A stretch of 64,000 bases of DNA from Pseudomonas hygromyciniae (GCF_016925675.1 NZ_CP070506.1:4772501-4836500), one strand, 5' to 3'. Counted from the first letter of the stretch, positions 16,743-29,217 are shown. The notes: generated by a model from the sequence alone, not told the origin. Numbers and translations: made by a program.

Positions 16743-17645
16743 TTACAGGTCGCCGTAGCCCAGGGAGCGCAGTGCGCGCTCGTCATCGGACCAGCCACCC
16801 TTAACCTTCACCCACAGGTTAAGCATGATCTTGGAATCGAACAGCAATTCCATGTCCTTGCGCGCTTCGGTGCCGATGCGCTTGATGCGCTCGCCCTTGT
16901 CGCCAATGATGATTTTCTTCTGGCCGTCACGTTCGACGAGGATCAGCGCATGAATATGCAGGGTCTTGCCCTGCTGCTTGAACTCTTCGATCTCAACGGT
17001 GATCTGGTACGGCAGCTCGGCGCCCATCTGGCGCATGATTTTCTCGCGGACCAGCTCGGCGGCGAGGAAACGGCTGCTGCGGTCGGTGATCTGGTCTTCC
17101 GGGAAGAAGTGCTCGTTCTCCGGCAGGTAGCCTGCGATCACCCGCTCCAGGGCTTCAAGGTTGTGCCCGTGCTGGGCCGAGATCGGCATGATCTGGGCGT
17201 TCGGCAGTTGTTCCTGCAACCAGCTCAGGTGCGGCATCAGCTCGGCTTTGTCTTCGATGCGGTCGGTCTTGTTCAGCGCGACGATCAGCGGGCCGGTGAC
17301 GTACTGCACACGCTCCAGCACCATCTGGTCTTCATCGGTCCACTTGGTGCGGTCAACCACGAAGATCACTACATCGACGTCTTTCAACGCCGCCGAAGCG
17401 GTCTTGTTCATGTAGCGGTTCAGGGCTTTCTCGCCGCCTTTGTGCATGCCTGGAGTGTCGACGTAGACCGCTTGCACGTTGCCTTCGGTCTTGATACCCA
17501 GCATGTTGTGGCGGGTGGTCTGCGGCTTGCGCGAGGTGATCGCCAGCTTCTGCCCCAGGATATGGTTCAGCAGCGTGGACTTGCCCACGTTGGGACGGCC
17601 GACGATGGCAACATAGCCACAGCGTGTTGCGGTTGAATCAGTCAT
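16743..17645 (-). CDS. era: GTPase Era
   Basis: This 300-residue GTPase of 16S rRNA maturation has an N-terminal G domain with [12 protein letters not shown] (G1), the DTPG motif ([12 protein letters not shown]) and NKTD (ALNKTDRIE), then a C-terminal KH domain with [14 protein letters not shown]. The start [16 protein letters not shown] at 17645 overlaps the rnc end by 8 bases (ATGACTGA). An upstream in-frame start would lie within rnc. Overlap with rnc suggests coupled translation of two ribosome-maturation factors. Confidence 0.97.
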   Translation of the reverse strand: MTDSTATRCGYVAIVGRPNVGKSTLLNHILGQKLAITSRKPQTTRHNMLGIKTEGNVQAVYVDTPGMHKGGEKALNRYMNKTASAALKDVDVVIFVVDRTKWTDEDQMVLERVQYVTGPLIVALNKTDRIEDKAELMPHLSWLQEQLPNAQIMPISAQHGHNLEALERVIAGYLPENEHFFPEDQITDRSSRFLAAELVREKIMRQMGAELPYQITVEIEEFKQQGKTLHIHALILVERDGQKKIIIGDKGERIKRIGTEARKDMELLFDSKIMLNLWVKVKGGWSDDERALRSLGYGDL

Positions 17646-18327
17646 GGCCATTCTCCACGCCCAGGGCAATCAGTGCTGCAGCGGCCGCTACCTGTTCGGC
17701 AATACGACGGCTCACACCCTGACCTCGGCTTTTTTCGTTCAATAAGGTGACTTCGCATTCGACGAAGAACACACGGCAATGCGGCTCACCCTGGATATCC
17801 ACCACTTCATAGCGTGGCAGTTCGCAGCCGCGCGACTGCAGGAATTCCTGCAGGCGGGTCTTGGGATCCTTGTTGGTGTCCACCAGGGTCAGGCTGTCGA
17901 TTTCCGACGCCAGCCAAGCCATGACCCGCTCCTTGGCCACTTCCATCCCGGCATCGAGATAGATCGCACCGATCAAGGCTTCCAGGGCATCGGCCAGGAT
18001 CGACTCGCGACGGAAACCGCCGCTTTTCAACTCGCCGGACCCCAGACGCAGGTACTCGCCCAGGTCAAAACCACGGGCCAGCACGGCCAGGGTCTCGCCT
18101 TTCACCAAGCGCGCGCGCAGGCGCGACAGCTGGCCTTCACGGGCCAGGGGGAAGCGGTTGAACAAGGCTTCGCCAGCGGCGAAGTTGAGAATGGCATCAC
18201 CCAAAAATTCCAGGCGTTCGTTGTTGCGCCCGGCAAAACTGCGGTGTGTGAGGGCAAGGACCATCAATTCCTGGTCCTTGAAGGTGTAGCCGAGCTGACG
18301 CTCAAGACGACTCAAAGAAACGCTCAC
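17638..18327 (-). CDS. rnc: Ribonuclease III
   Basis: This 229-residue double-strand-specific endonuclease processes rRNA. The catalytic signature is [13 protein letters not shown] near residue 35. A second acidic site is in [13 protein letters not shown], and a double-stranded RNA binding domain fills the last 70 residues ([14 protein letters not shown] to the end). The start is GTG at 18327, with AGGT ahead of it. It is preceded by a perfect hairpin that could be an autoregulatory cleavage site, as E. coli RNase III cuts its own leader. Confidence 0.96.
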   Translation of the reverse strand: MSVSLSRLERQLGYTFKDQELMVLALTHRSFAGRNNERLEFLGDAILNFAAGEALFNRFPLAREGQLSRLRARLVKGETLAVLARGFDLGEYLRLGSGELKSGGFRRESILADALEALIGAIYLDAGMEVAKERVMAWLASEIDSLTLVDTNKDPKTRLQEFLQSRGCELPRYEVVDIQGEPHCRVFFVECEVTLLNEKSRGQGVSRRIAEQVAAAAALIALGVENGHD

Positions 18328-18453
18328 GGTTTACCTACTTTCAGTACGTGGCGGCAAAGGCCATCGACGATTAACGCTGTGTTCAAATTCAAATCCTGGC
18401 AATGCTGTGTGCTGCTCGAGACCGGACCAATGTCCAAGCCCCAGAAAAGCATT

Positions 18454-18475
18454 CGGCGCTGTGTTCACAGCGCCG
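18454..18475 (-). promoter_or_regulatory. Perfect hairpin between lepB and rnc
   Basis: The ten-base arms CGGCGCTGTG and CACAGCGCCG are separated by two bases, and no T run follows on either strand. It lies 7 bases after the lepB stop and 127 bases before the rnc start. It could be an RNase III target or a processing signal; it does not look like a normal terminator. Confidence 0.6.
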
Positions 18476-18481
18476 CATGGA

Positions 18482-19336
18482 TTACTTGATCAGCCCCACC
18501 CGCGAGAAGTTCGGCAGGTGGCTGAGTTTGGGTTCCGGCCAGCTCATCCAGACCGCGAAGGCCTTGCCGACGATATTCTGGTCGGGAACCATGCCCAGCA
18601 GCTCCTTGGGAATGCTTGGATCGTCCCAGTAGCGGCTGTCATTGGAGTTGTCGCGGTTGTCGCCCATCATGAAGTAGTGCCCGGCAGGCACGGTCCACTG
18701 GTTGTCGGGCGGCGAACGGTAGCGGCTCATTTCCTTGCGGATCTGGTGCTCTACCGCCCCGAGTTTTTCCTCGTACAGCTCGGCGCTGCCCAAAGTGTTC
18801 GGCTCGGAACCGATGAGTTTTTCAGCCACCGACTCGCCGTTGACGAACAGGCGCTTGTCGCTGGTGTAGCGGATTACGTCACCCGGCAGGCCGACCACAC
18901 GCTTGATGTAGTTGACGTTCGGGTCGCTTGGATAGCGGAACACCATCACATCGCCGCGCTGCGGATCACCCACCTCGATGATTTTCTTGTCGATCACCGG
19001 CAAGCGGATCCCGTAGGAAAACTTGTTCACCAGGATGAAGTCGCCAACATCCAGGGTTGGTTTCATCGAGCCCGAAGGAATCTGGAACGGCTCTACCAGA
19101 AACGAGCGCAGCACCAGCACGATGAACAACACCGGGAAGAACGACTTGCCGTATTCAACCAGCAAGGGCTCTTTGTTCAGCTTCTCGATCACCACGCCAT
19201 CGGGCTGGCTGACGCTGCCCTGATAGGACGCGATGGCCGCCCGACGACGCGGGGCGAAGAACAGCAGATCGAGCAGCGCCAGAAGACCACAGACGGCAAC
19301 GGCGATGACCAGCAACAGCGGGAAATTTAGTGACAT
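18482..19336 (-). CDS. lepB: Signal peptidase I
   Basis: This 284-residue inner-membrane serine protease removes Sec and Tat signal peptides. Two N-terminal helices (LNFPLLLVIAVAVCGLLALL and FFPVLFIVLVLRSFLV) are followed by the catalytic Ser in PSGSMKPTL and the Lys in NYIKRVVGLPGD. The later MGDNRDNSNDSRYWD box is also present. It lies 5 bases after lepA, so the two form a tight unit. Confidence 0.97.
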   Translation of the reverse strand: MSLNFPLLLVIAVAVCGLLALLDLLFFAPRRRAAIASYQGSVSQPDGVVIEKLNKEPLLVEYGKSFFPVLFIVLVLRSFLVEPFQIPSGSMKPTLDVGDFILVNKFSYGIRLPVIDKKIIEVGDPQRGDVMVFRYPSDPNVNYIKRVVGLPGDVIRYTSDKRLFVNGESVAEKLIGSEPNTLGSAELYEEKLGAVEHQIRKEMSRYRSPPDNQWTVPAGHYFMMGDNRDNSNDSRYWDDPSIPKELLGMVPDQNIVGKAFAVWMSWPEPKLSHLPNFSRVGLIK

Positions 19337-19341
19337 AGGAC

Positions 19342-21141
19342 CTAACTATCCAACCTGAGCACCGCAAGGAAGGCTTCTTGTGGAATTTCCACGTTGCCCA
19401 CTTGCTTCATGCGTTTTTTACCGGCCTTTTGCTTCTCAAGCAGCTTGCGCTTACGGCTCACGTCGCCACCGTAGCATTTGGCCAGTACGTTCTTTCTGAG
19501 TGCCTTGACGGAGGTCCGCGCAATGATCTGCCCGCCAATGGCGGCCTGGATCGCGACGTCGAACATCTGGCGCGGAATCAGTTCCTTCATCTTCTCGGTA
19601 AGCTGGCGGCCTTTGTAGTGCGCATTGTCCTTGTGGACGATGAGCGCCAGGGCATCCACCTTGTCACCGTTGATCAGTACATCGAGCTTCACCAGATTGG
19701 CCGATTGATAACGGTCGAAATGGTAATCCAGCGAAGCATAGCCGCGACTGGTGGATTTGAGACGGTCAAAGAAGTCCAGGACCACTTCGTTCATCGGCAA
19801 ATCATAGGTCACTTGTACCTGGGTACCGAGGAACAGCATGTCGTGCTGTACGCCACGCTTTTCGATACACAGGGTAATGACGTTGCCCAGGTGTTCCTGC
19901 GGCACAAGAATATTGGCGCGCACGATCGGTTCGCGCATGTCTTCGATGGACGACAGATCCGGCAGCTTGGACGGGTTGTCGACGTAAATCGTTTCACCGG
20001 TTTTCAGCGCCAGCTCAAAAATAACCGTTGGCGCGGTGGTGATCAGGTCCAGGTCGTACTCGCGCTCCAGGCGCTCCTGGATGATCTCCATGTGCAGCAT
20101 GCCCAGGAACCCGCAGCGGAAGCCGAAGCCCAGGGCGTCGGAGCTTTCCGGGGTGTACTGCAACGACGAGTCGTTGAGGGTCAGCTTTTGCAGGGCTTCG
20201 CGGAAGTCCTCGAAGTCGTCGGAGCTGACCGGGAACAGGCCGGCGTAGACCTGTGGCTGGATGCGCTTGAAACCTGGCAGCACGTCGACGTCCGGCGTCG
20301 AGCTGAGTGTCAGGGTGTCACCAACCGGAGCACCGTGGATGTCCTTGATGCCGGCGATGATGAAGCCCACTTCGCCAGCTTTCAGGTCAACGGTGGCGGT
20401 GTGTTTCGGGTTGAATACACCGACGCTGTCCACCAGGTGGATCTTGCCGGTGGACTTGACCAGGATCTTGTCGCCCTTCTTCACCCGGCCATGGCGCACG
20501 CGTACCAGGGACACAACGCCCAGGTAGTTGTCGAACCAGGAGTCGATGATCAACGCTTGCAGCGGATCTTCGATGTTGCCGGTGGGGGCCGGAATGGTCT
20601 TGACCAGGCGCTCGAGCACTTCGTCGACGCCCAGGCCGGTCTTGGCGCTGCACTCGACGGCGTCGGTGGCGTCAATGCCGATGATTTTTTCGATTTCTTC
20701 CTTCACCCGGTCCGGATCGGCCTGTGGCAGGTCGATCTTGTTCAGCACCGGCATGACTTCCAGGCCCTGCTCGATGGCGGTGTAGCAGTTGGCCACGGAC
20801 TGGGCTTCTACGCCCTGCCCCGCGTCCACCACCAACAGCGCGCCTTCACAGGCCGCCAGGGAACGGCTGACTTCGTAGGTGAAGTCAACGTGGCCCGGGG
20901 TGTCAATGAAGTTCAGTTGGTACTTGATACCGTCTTTGGCGGTGTAGTACAGGGTAACGCTGTGGGCCTTGATGGTGATCCCGCGCTCGCGTTCGAGGTC
21001 CATGGAGTCCAGGACCTGGGCTTCCATTTCACGCTCGGCAAGGCCGCCGCACATCTGGATGAATCGATCGGCCAGCGTCGACTTACCATGGTCAATGTGG
21101 GCGATGATGGAGAAATTGCGGATATGACTCAAATCACTCAC
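19342..21141 (-). CDS. lepA: Elongation factor 4 (LepA), back-translocating GTPase
   Basis: This 599-residue translational GTPase has G1 [14 protein letters not shown]3 DTPGHVDF and G4 NKIDLP, then EF-G-like domains and the LepA-specific C-terminal domain (ending [20 protein letters not shown]). The start is GTG at 21139-21141. A TACAAT box lies on the minus strand near 21193-21198, so the gene may have its own promoter. In other Pseudomonas I recall mucD upstream; here the upstream neighbour is lptG instead. Confidence 0.97.
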   Translation of the reverse strand: MSDLSHIRNFSIIAHIDHGKSTLADRFIQMCGGLAEREMEAQVLDSMDLERERGITIKAHSVTLYYTAKDGIKYQLNFIDTPGHVDFTYEVSRSLAACEGALLVVDAGQGVEAQSVANCYTAIEQGLEVMPVLNKIDLPQADPDRVKEEIEKIIGIDATDAVECSAKTGLGVDEVLERLVKTIPAPTGNIEDPLQALIIDSWFDNYLGVVSLVRVRHGRVKKGDKILVKSTGKIHLVDSVGVFNPKHTATVDLKAGEVGFIIAGIKDIHGAPVGDTLTLSSTPDVDVLPGFKRIQPQVYAGLFPVSSDDFEDFREALQKLTLNDSSLQYTPESSDALGFGFRCGFLGMLHMEIIQERLEREYDLDLITTAPTVIFELALKTGETIYVDNPSKLPDLSSIEDMREPIVRANILVPQEHLGNVITLCIEKRGVQHDMLFLGTQVQVTYDLPMNEVVLDFFDRLKSTSRGYASLDYHFDRYQSANLVKLDVLINGDKVDALALIVHKDNAHYKGRQLTEKMKELIPRQMFDVAIQAAIGGQIIARTSVKALRKNVLAKCYGGDVSRKRKLLEKQKAGKKRMKQVGNVEIPQEAFLAVLRLDS

Positions 21142-21240
21142 GGGTCAACACTCAAAAAGGCTGCAGGCAGATTGCCCGCTGAAAAATAGCCGGGAATTGT
21201 ACCTGATGCTCAGGCCAGACGTCATCTTTGGCGACCAATA

Positions 21241-21280
21241 ACAAAAATGCCCCACTCTTGCGAACGGGGCATTTTTTGTT
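21241..21280. terminator. Bidirectional terminator downstream of lptG
   Basis: The stem AAAATGCCCC..GGGGCATTTT has T runs on both strands. It lies just after the lptG stop and upstream of lepA, isolating lepA from readthrough. Confidence 0.88.
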
Positions 21281-21293
21281 CAACACACGCGGA

Positions 21294-22373
21294 TCAACCG
21301 GCCCGCCGCAGCAGCCAGAACCCGGCCAGGGCACAGATGCCGGTCGGCACCAGCACCGCAAACAGCGGCGAGAAGCCGAATACCAGGCTCGACGGCCCCA
21401 GCAGGTCCTGGGCAATACGGAAGGTGAAACCTACCAGCACCCCGGTAAATACGCGCTGGCCCAAGGTCACCGAGCGCAACGGGCCGAAAATAAACGAAAT
21501 AGCCATCAGCACCAGCGCGGCGGTCACCACCGGCTGCAACACCTTGACCCAAAATGCCAGCCAGTAGCGGCCGTTGTTCAGGCCCTGGTCCTTGAGGTAG
21601 TGGATATAGCTCCACAAACCGGAGATCGGCAGGCTTTCCGGGATCATTACCACGGTATTGAGCAGTTCCGGCTTGAGGGCAATATCCCAGGCCTGGGTCG
21701 GCTCGTTGATGACCTCGGTGCTGGCCTCGGTACCTTTGCCAGGATTGCGGAAATGGGTCGTGGTGACATCGCTCAACACCCACTGGTTGTCACTGAACTG
21801 TGCCCGCTTGGCAAAGCTAGACGACAGCATGTGGCGTTCGTCATCAAAGCGATAACGGGTGACACCCACCAGCAGGCCGCCGGGCTGCACAGCGTTGATG
21901 TGGATAAATTCGTCACCCTGGCGGTGCCACAGGCCCCGCTTGGAGCTCTGGGCATCGCCCGAACCCTGGGCCAGCGCACGGTTGGCCTGGGCAGTGGTTT
22001 CAGCCGGTGGCGCCACGTATTCGCCGATCAGCACGCTGGCAGCCATCAGCAGCAGCATGGGTTTCATAACGGCCCAGACGATGCGGGCAATGGACACCCC
22101 GGCCGCGCGCATGATGGTCAGTTCGCTGTTGCTGGCCAGGCTGCCCAGGCCGATCAGGCAACCGATCAGCGCGGCCATCGGCATCATGTCGTAGAGCCGC
22201 CGCGGCGCGGTCAACGCCACGTAGCTCAATACGTCAGTGACCGTATAGGTATCGGTGACGTTGCCCACTTCATCAATAAAGGCAAACAACGAGGCCAAGC
22301 CGAGGATGATGCCCAATACCGCCAGGATGGCGACCAGTACGCTGCTACCGATGTAGCGATCCAACTTACCCAC
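21294..22373 (-). CDS. lptG: LPS export ABC permease LptG
   Basis: This 359-residue protein of the YjgP/YjgQ family has three N-terminal transmembrane helices, a periplasmic beta-jellyroll, and three C-terminal helices (from about residue 270). With LptF and LptB it extracts LPS from the inner membrane and feeds the Lpt bridge. It opens MGKLDRYIGSSVL (GTG start) and overlaps the lptF stop by 8 bases, indicating coupled synthesis of the two permease halves. Confidence 0.95.
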   Translation of the reverse strand: MGKLDRYIGSSVLVAILAVLGIILGLASLFAFIDEVGNVTDTYTVTDVLSYVALTAPRRLYDMMPMAALIGCLIGLGSLASNSELTIMRAAGVSIARIVWAVMKPMLLLMAASVLIGEYVAPPAETTAQANRALAQGSGDAQSSKRGLWHRQGDEFIHINAVQPGGLLVGVTRYRFDDERHMLSSSFAKRAQFSDNQWVLSDVTTTHFRNPGKGTEASTEVINEPTQAWDIALKPELLNTVVMIPESLPISGLWSYIHYLKDQGLNNGRYWLAFWVKVLQPVVTAALVLMAISFIFGPLRSVTLGQRVFTGVLVGFTFRIAQDLLGPSSLVFGFSPLFAVLVPTGICALAGFWLLRRAG

Positions 22374-23484
22374 GAGCCATCTCCTTCATGCCGCGACGGC
22401 TCTGCATTTTCAAACGAATCGGTTCCCAATAGAGCAGGCCCAGGCCAATCACCAGGAAGATGCCGTGGACCCACCACAACCCCAGGGTCGGCGACAGCTT
22501 GCCCTTCTCCAGGGAGCCACGGGCGGAAATCAGGATGGTCAGGTAGGCCATGTACAAAAGGATCGCCGGCAGCAACTTGAGGAAGCGGCCCTGGCGCGGG
22601 TTGACCCGGGACAGTGGCACCGCCATCAAGGTGACGATAAACACCAGCAACGGCAGGGAAATACGCCATTGCAGCTCGGCAATCGAGCGCAGTTCCTTGC
22701 TGCCGATCAAGGCCTGGGTCGGAATGGCATCGCGGTCGGTGACCTCGTTGCTCACATCCGGCCGGGCCAGCATGACACCGTAGGTCTCGTACTTGATGGC
22801 ACGGTAGTCGGCCTGGCCGGGGCTGCCGTCGTAGCGGTAGCCGTTTTCCAGGATCAGGTAGCGGCTGCCGTCCGGACGCACTTCCTGGCGCCCGCTATCG
22901 GCCACCAACACAGAAATGCCACGGTCCTTCTTGTCCTGGCCCAGGCGCTTCTCGGAGATGAATACGCCGCCGAGGTTGGCCCGATCATCGGTCATGCGCT
23001 CGGTGTAGGTCACCCGGGTGCCATCGTTGAGCGCCTGGAAGCGGCCCGGCTCGAGGGTGTCGAACTCGGTCATGGCGTCCTGTTTGTTGAGCACCAGTTG
23101 GAATTGCATGGCGCCCTGGGGGGCTAGGCTCAGGCTCAGCCAGGCCACCACCAGCGCCACGCCGGTGGCCGGGACCATGGTCATGGCCAACAGGCGCTGC
23201 TGACTCATGCCGGTGGCCGACAGTACGGTCATCTCGCTTTCAAGGTAGAGCCGGCCATAGGCCAGCAGAATCCCGAGAAACAGGCCAAGGGGCAGGATCA
23301 GTTGCAGGAAGCCTGGCAGGCGAAAGCCCATGATCAGGAACAGCGACCCCGGATCCAGGGCACCCGAGGCAGCCTGGGCCAGGTATTTGACGAAGCGACC
23401 ACTCATGATGATGACCAGCAATACCGCACTCACGGCACTCAGGGTCAGCAGGACTTCGCGGGACAGATAACGGAAGACGATCAA
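22366..23484 (-). CDS. lptF: LPS export ABC permease LptF
   Basis: This 372-residue partner of LptG has the same fold: helices near residues 10-120, a periplasmic domain, and helices near 265-365. The start is taken as TTG at 23484 (MIVFRYLSREVL). GGAG lies 7 bases before it, while the upstream in-frame GTG at 23493 overlaps that ribosome site. E. coli LptF opens in the same way (IRYL). It is divergent from pepA, as in other Pseudomonas. Confidence 0.93.
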   Translation of the reverse strand: MIVFRYLSREVLLTLSAVSAVLLVIIMSGRFVKYLAQAASGALDPGSLFLIMGFRLPGFLQLILPLGLFLGILLAYGRLYLESEMTVLSATGMSQQRLLAMTMVPATGVALVVAWLSLSLAPQGAMQFQLVLNKQDAMTEFDTLEPGRFQALNDGTRVTYTERMTDDRANLGGVFISEKRLGQDKKDRGISVLVADSGRQEVRPDGSRYLILENGYRYDGSPGQADYRAIKYETYGVMLARPDVSNEVTDRDAIPTQALIGSKELRSIAELQWRISLPLLVFIVTLMAVPLSRVNPRQGRFLKLLPAILLYMAYLTILISARGSLEKGKLSPTLGLWWVHGIFLVIGLGLLYWEPIRLKMQSRRGMKEMARG

Positions 23485-23745
23485 ACCAGACACTCCAGGG
23501 TTGTCAGGCTAAGGCGGCCAAACAAGCAAGCATATCAAGTCGCCCCGTTGACACGGGCCGGCGAAAAAGATGGCGCATTATCCTGTGATTGTCGGCGCCT
23601 GTCACGGAGCTTGCTCATACCGGCGCACAAAGCTGGCTTCAAGGGTTGTCAGGCTCGGGCGGCGCGGTACAAACTGCGGGCTTTGTCGCGGTCACCCACA
23701 GGTGGCCCAGCCTACAGGCCGGAGTACAGACTCCAGGCTCTTTGA

Positions 23746-25257
<1,512 letters not shown>

Positions 25258-25278
25258 ACATCACGGCCACTGCTTGAC

Positions 25279-25307
25279 CCTGTAGGAGCGAGTTTGTCTC
25301 CTACAGG
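25279..25307. repeat. Short REP-derived hairpin
   Basis: The arms CCTGTAGGAG and CTCCTACAGG have a 9-base loop that keeps part of the REP core (CGAGTTTGT). It looks like a collapsed REP pair between pepA and holC. Confidence 0.7.
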
Positions 25308-25337
25308 TAAAGCATGCAGGCTGCTGCAGGACATGTA

Positions 25338-25766
25338 ATGACCCAAGTCGACTTCTATATATTGCCCAGCGCCGATCCCTCGGCTCGCTTGGACTTTGCC
25401 TGCAAACTCACGGAAAAAGCCTGGCGCATGGGCCACCGTATCTACCTGCATTGCAGCGATGCCGCCCAACGCGACGACCTCGATGCCCGTCTGTGGCGCT
25501 TCAAGGGTGAGAGCTTTGTGCCCCACGGCCCCGCAGAATCGGAGCCAGAGGGGCTGGTGGTGCTGGGTTTGGGCGACAGTTGTGGTGATCACCATGACCT
25601 ATTGGTCAACCTGGACCTGAAAGTGCCGGCCTTCGCCAAGGGTTTTGCCCGCGTGGCGGAAGTAGTGGTGGAAGATCCGGCTATTCGTCAGGCCGCGCGG
25701 GAGAGTTTCCGTTTCTACCGCGAACAGGGCTATTCTCTGCAAGATCACCGATTACAGCGACTCTGA
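25338..25766 (+). CDS. holC: DNA polymerase III chi subunit
   Basis: This 142-residue clamp-loader accessory protein bridges SSB and the polymerase holoenzyme. It begins MTQVDFYILPSADPSARLDFAC and contains FACKLTEKAWRMGHRIYLHC and the SFVPHGP segment typical of HolC. ATG at 25338 has CAGGA 7 bases upstream; an earlier in-frame start at 25314 lies in the repeat-derived spacer. It lies between pepA and valS, the usual gamma-proteobacterial order. Confidence 0.93.
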   Translation: MTQVDFYILPSADPSARLDFACKLTEKAWRMGHRIYLHCSDAAQRDDLDARLWRFKGESFVPHGPAESEPEGLVVLGLGDSCGDHHDLLVNLDLKVPAFAKGFARVAEVVVEDPAIRQAARESFRFYREQGYSLQDHRLQRL

Positions 25767-25770
25767 GCAC

Positions 25771-26157
25771 ATGATGGACACTTCAAATCCGCTAAAACCC
25801 TCTGACCACCTGCTGGACGACCTTGAGTCGATCCGTCAGTTGCTCGGTGATGACAACCTGCAACCGCCGCTGCTGACCGATACCGTGGCGGAAGAGGTAC
25901 AGATCCCCCTGCTGTTCGATATGGTCGGCGCCAAGCCCGCCGCAGCCGAGCCTGTCGAGCCGCCCGTCGTCCAGGCAGAGCCCGCCGCCGAAAAAGCCCC
26001 CGATGCCCTGCTGCTGCACCTGGACAACGAACTGCGCGCCGCTGCGCAATTGATCATGCAGGACGTGATCGACGACTTTGCCCCGCATATCGAAACCGAG
26101 ATCAAGCGCCGGATGGATGCGCGCATGGAGCGGTTGCTTAGCCAGTACCAGTCCTAA
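25771..26157 (+). CDS. Small acidic protein between holC and valS, function unknown
   Basis: These 128 residues have no signal or membrane segment. The N-terminal half (SDHLLDDLESIRQLLGDD) is acidic. The middle is Ala/Pro/Glu-rich (about 50-75) and probably flexible. The C-terminal part (LLLHLDNELRAAAQLIMQDVIDDFAPHIETEIKRR, in pieces LHLDNELRAAAQLIMQDVI and DFAPHIETEIKRRM) is a predicted amphipathic helix. A second ATG three bases on is equally possible. Pseudomonas conserve a gene at this position, often labelled by proximity as polymerase-related. I know of no tested function. It starts 4 bases after holC, so it is in the same transcript. Confidence 0.7.
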   Translation: MMDTSNPLKPSDHLLDDLESIRQLLGDDNLQPPLLTDTVAEEVQIPLLFDMVGAKPAAAEPVEPPVVQAEPAAEKAPDALLLHLDNELRAAAQLIMQDVIDDFAPHIETEIKRRMDARMERLLSQYQS

Positions 26158-26173
26158 GCCACATAGATATCCC

Positions 26174-26264
26174 CTGTAGGAGCGGGCTTGCCCGCGATGG
26201 CTGTAAATCAGTCGATTTGTCGATGACTGACACACCGCTATCGCGGGCAAGCCCGCTCCCACAT
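26174..26264. repeat. REP pair with mixed arm types
   Basis: The left arm is of the TGTAGGAGCGGGCTTGCCCG type and the right arm ends CCCGCTCCCACAT. The two arms of the element therefore differ at the third to fifth positions. Confidence 0.88.
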
Positions 26265-26370
26265 TTGCCCCGCGCCAGCCTTAGCCCCTCTCTTCGTCTC
26301 GCCCTCTCCCCTATCCCTCGTTATACTTGCCGGCTTTCCTGAATAAATGCCAACTAGGGTCCCGCCGCGC

Positions 26371-29217
26371 ATGGATAAGACCTACCAGCCGCACGCTATT
26401 GAAACTTCCTGGTACCAAACCTGGGAGTCCGAGAACTATTTCGCTCCGCAAGGTGCGGGCGAGTCCTACACCATCATGATTCCGCCGCCGAACGTCACCG
26501 GCAGCCTGCACATGGGCCATGGCTTCAACAATGCGATCATGGATGCGTTGATCCGTTTCCGCCGTATGCAGGGCCGCAACACCCTGTGGCAGCCAGGCAC
26601 CGACCACGCGGGTATCGCCACCCAGATGCTGGTGGAACGCCAACTGGAAGCCACCGGCCAGAGCCGTCACGACCTGGGCCGCGAGAAATTCCTGGAGAAG
26701 ATCTGGGAGTGGAAGGACCAATCCGGCGGCAACATCAGCCGTCAGATCCGTCGCCTCGGCTCGTCCGTAGACTGGAGCCGCGAGCGCTTCACCATGGACG
26801 ACGGTCTGTCGGAAGCGGTCAAGGAAGCCTTTGTACGCCTGCATGAAGATGGCCTGATCTACCGCGGCAAGCGCCTGGTCAACTGGGACACCAAGCTGCA
26901 CACGGCGATTTCCGACCTTGAAGTGGAAAACCACGACGAGAAAGGCTTCCTGTGGAACCTCAAGTACCCACTGGCCGACGGTGCCAAGACCGCCGAGGGT
27001 AATGACTACCTGATCGTCGCCACCACCCGTCCGGAAACCATGCTCGGCGACTCCGCCGTGGCCGTTAACCCGAACGATGAGCGCTACCAGGCACTGATCG
27101 GCAAATTCGTCGAACTGCCACTGGTTGGCCGGCGCATCCCGATCATCGCCGATGATTACTGCGACCCTGAATTCGGCACCGGCTGTGTGAAAATCACTCC
27201 GGCCCACGATTTCAACGACTATGAAGTCGGCAAGCGCCACAACCTGCCGCTGCTGAACATCTTCGACAAGAACGCCGCCATTCTGCCGGCCTGCCAGGTG
27301 TTCAACCTCGACGGCACGCTGAACGACAGCATCGACGGCAAGATCCCGGCCGAATACGCCGGTCTCGACCGTTTCGAAGCGCGCAAGCAGATTGTTGCCG
27401 CCTTCGATGCCGCCGGCTTGTTGGTCAGCGTAGATGATCACGCCCTGAAGGTGCCGAAAGGCGACCGTTCCGGCACCGTGATCGAGCCGTGGCTTACCGA
27501 CCAGTGGTACGTTTCCACCAAGCCGCTGGCAGAACCTGCGATTGCTGCCGTGGAAGATGGCCGTATCCAGTTCGTGCCCAAGCAGTACGAAAACATGTAC
27601 TTCTCGTGGATGCGTGACATCCAGGATTGGTGCATCAGCCGTCAACTGTGGTGGGGCCACCGGATTCCGGCCTGGTACGACGAGTCGGGCAAGGTCTATG
27701 TAGGTCGTGACGAAGCCGAAGTGCGGGCCAAGCACAACCTCGGCCCGGACGTGGCGCTGCAACAGGACAACGACGTACTGGACACCTGGTTCAGCTCTGG
27801 CCTGTGGACCTTCTCCACCCTGGGCTGGCCGCAGCAGACCGAGTTCCTGAAGAAATTCCACTCCACCGACGTGCTGGTCACCGGCTTCGATATCATTTTC
27901 TTCTGGGTTGCCCGGATGATCATGCTCACCATGCATTTGGTGAAGAACGAGGACGGAACCCCGCAGGTGCCGTTCAAGACCGTGTACGTACACGGCCTGG
28001 TCCGCGACGGCCAGGGCCAGAAGATGTCCAAATCCAAGGGCAACGTCCTTGACCCACTGGACATCATCGACGGCATCGACCTCGAAACCCTGGTGCAAAA
28101 GCGCACCTCGGGCCTGATGCAGCCGAAACTGGCGAAAAAGATCGAGAAGCAAACCCGCGACGAGTTCGCTGACGGTATCGCCAGCTACGGCACCGACGCC
28201 CTGCGCTTCACTTTCTGCTCGCTGGCCTCCACCGGTCGCGACATCAAGTTCGACATGGGCCGCGTCGAAGGCTATCGCAACTTCTGCAACAAGATCTGGA
28301 ACGCAGCGCGCTACGTGCTGGACAAGGGCGAAGACTGCGGCCAGAACGGCGAAGCCTTTGAACTGAGCCTGGCTGATCGCTGGATCATCTCGCAGTTGCA
28401 GCGCACCGAAGCCGAAGTAACGCGCCAACTCGACCAGTTCCGTTTCGACCTGGCCGCCCAGGCGCTGTACGAGTTCATCTGGAACCAGTATTGCGACTGG
28501 TACCTGGAACTGTCCAAGCCGGTGCTGTGGGACGAGAACGCGCCGATCGAGCGCCAGCGCGGCACCCGCCGTACATTGGTGCGCGTGCTGGAAGTGGCGT
28601 TGCGCCTGGCGCATCCGTTCATGCCGTTCATCACCGAAGAAATCTGGCAGCGCCTGGCGCCGCTGGCCGGTATCGAAGGCAAGACCATCATGCTGCAACC
28701 TTGGCCAGTGGCCAATGAAGCACGCATCGACGAGGCTGCCGAAAGCGATATCGAATGGCTCAAGGCCCTGATGCTTGGCACGCGCAACATCCGCGCCGAG
28801 ATGAACATCGGCCCGGGCAAGCCATTGGCGGTGTTCGTGAAGAACGCCAGTGCCGAGGACCAGCGCCGTCTCACCGAGAACGACGCGCTGCTCAAGAAGC
28901 TGGCCAAGCTGGAGTCGATCACCGTATTGGCGGCTGGCGCCGAAGCACCGCTGTCCGCTACCGCACTGGTGGGCGAGATGGAAGTGCTGGTGCCGATGGC
29001 CGGCCTGATCGACAAAGGTGCCGAACTGGCGCGTCTGGACAAGGAAATCCTGCGCCTGCAAGGCGAAGTACAGCGCGTGGGCGGCAAGCTGTCCAACGCT
29101 GCCTTCGTGGACAAGGCCCCGGCCGAAGTCATTGACAAGGAACGCGCCAAGCTGGCCGAAGCCGAACAGGCATTGGGCAAGCTGGCGGAGCAACATGCGC
29201 GGATTTCCAGCCTGTAA
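26371..29217 (+). CDS. valS: Valyl-tRNA synthetase
   Basis: This 948-residue class I synthetase has the HIGH-type motif [11 protein letters not shown] near residue 45, a CP1 editing domain ([23 protein letters not shown] [11 protein letters not shown]), KMSKS ([11 protein letters not shown] near 553), and a C-terminal coiled coil ([16 protein letters not shown] to the end). ATG at 26371 ([11 protein letters not shown]) is the usual N-terminus; an in-frame ATG at 26347 would add eight residues. A terminator follows directly. Confidence 0.97.
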   Translation: MDKTYQPHAIETSWYQTWESENYFAPQGAGESYTIMIPPPNVTGSLHMGHGFNNAIMDALIRFRRMQGRNTLWQPGTDHAGIATQMLVERQLEATGQSRHDLGREKFLEKIWEWKDQSGGNISRQIRRLGSSVDWSRERFTMDDGLSEAVKEAFVRLHEDGLIYRGKRLVNWDTKLHTAISDLEVENHDEKGFLWNLKYPLADGAKTAEGNDYLIVATTRPETMLGDSAVAVNPNDERYQALIGKFVELPLVGRRIPIIADDYCDPEFGTGCVKITPAHDFNDYEVGKRHNLPLLNIFDKNAAILPACQVFNLDGTLNDSIDGKIPAEYAGLDRFEARKQIVAAFDAAGLLVSVDDHALKVPKGDRSGTVIEPWLTDQWYVSTKPLAEPAIAAVEDGRIQFVPKQYENMYFSWMRDIQDWCISRQLWWGHRIPAWYDESGKVYVGRDEAEVRAKHNLGPDVALQQDNDVLDTWFSSGLWTFSTLGWPQQTEFLKKFHSTDVLVTGFDIIFFWVARMIMLTMHLVKNEDGTPQVPFKTVYVHGLVRDGQGQKMSKSKGNVLDPLDIIDGIDLETLVQKRTSGLMQPKLAKKIEKQTRDEFADGIASYGTDALRFTFCSLASTGRDIKFDMGRVEGYRNFCNKIWNAARYVLDKGEDCGQNGEAFELSLADRWIISQLQRTEAEVTRQLDQFRFDLAAQALYEFIWNQYCDWYLELSKPVLWDENAPIERQRGTRRTLVRVLEVALRLAHPFMPFITEEIWQRLAPLAGIEGKTIMLQPWPVANEARIDEAAESDIEWLKALMLGTRNIRAEMNIGPGKPLAVFVKNASAEDQRRLTENDALLKKLAKLESITVLAAGAEAPLSATALVGEMEVLVPMAGLIDKGAELARLDKEILRLQGEVQRVGGKLSNAAFVDKAPAEVIDKERAKLAEAEQALGKLAEQHARISSL

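Noticed and set aside
23549..23584. TTGACA followed by TTATCC as a pepA promoter.
   Set aside because: The boxes are 24 bases apart, too far for sigma-70.
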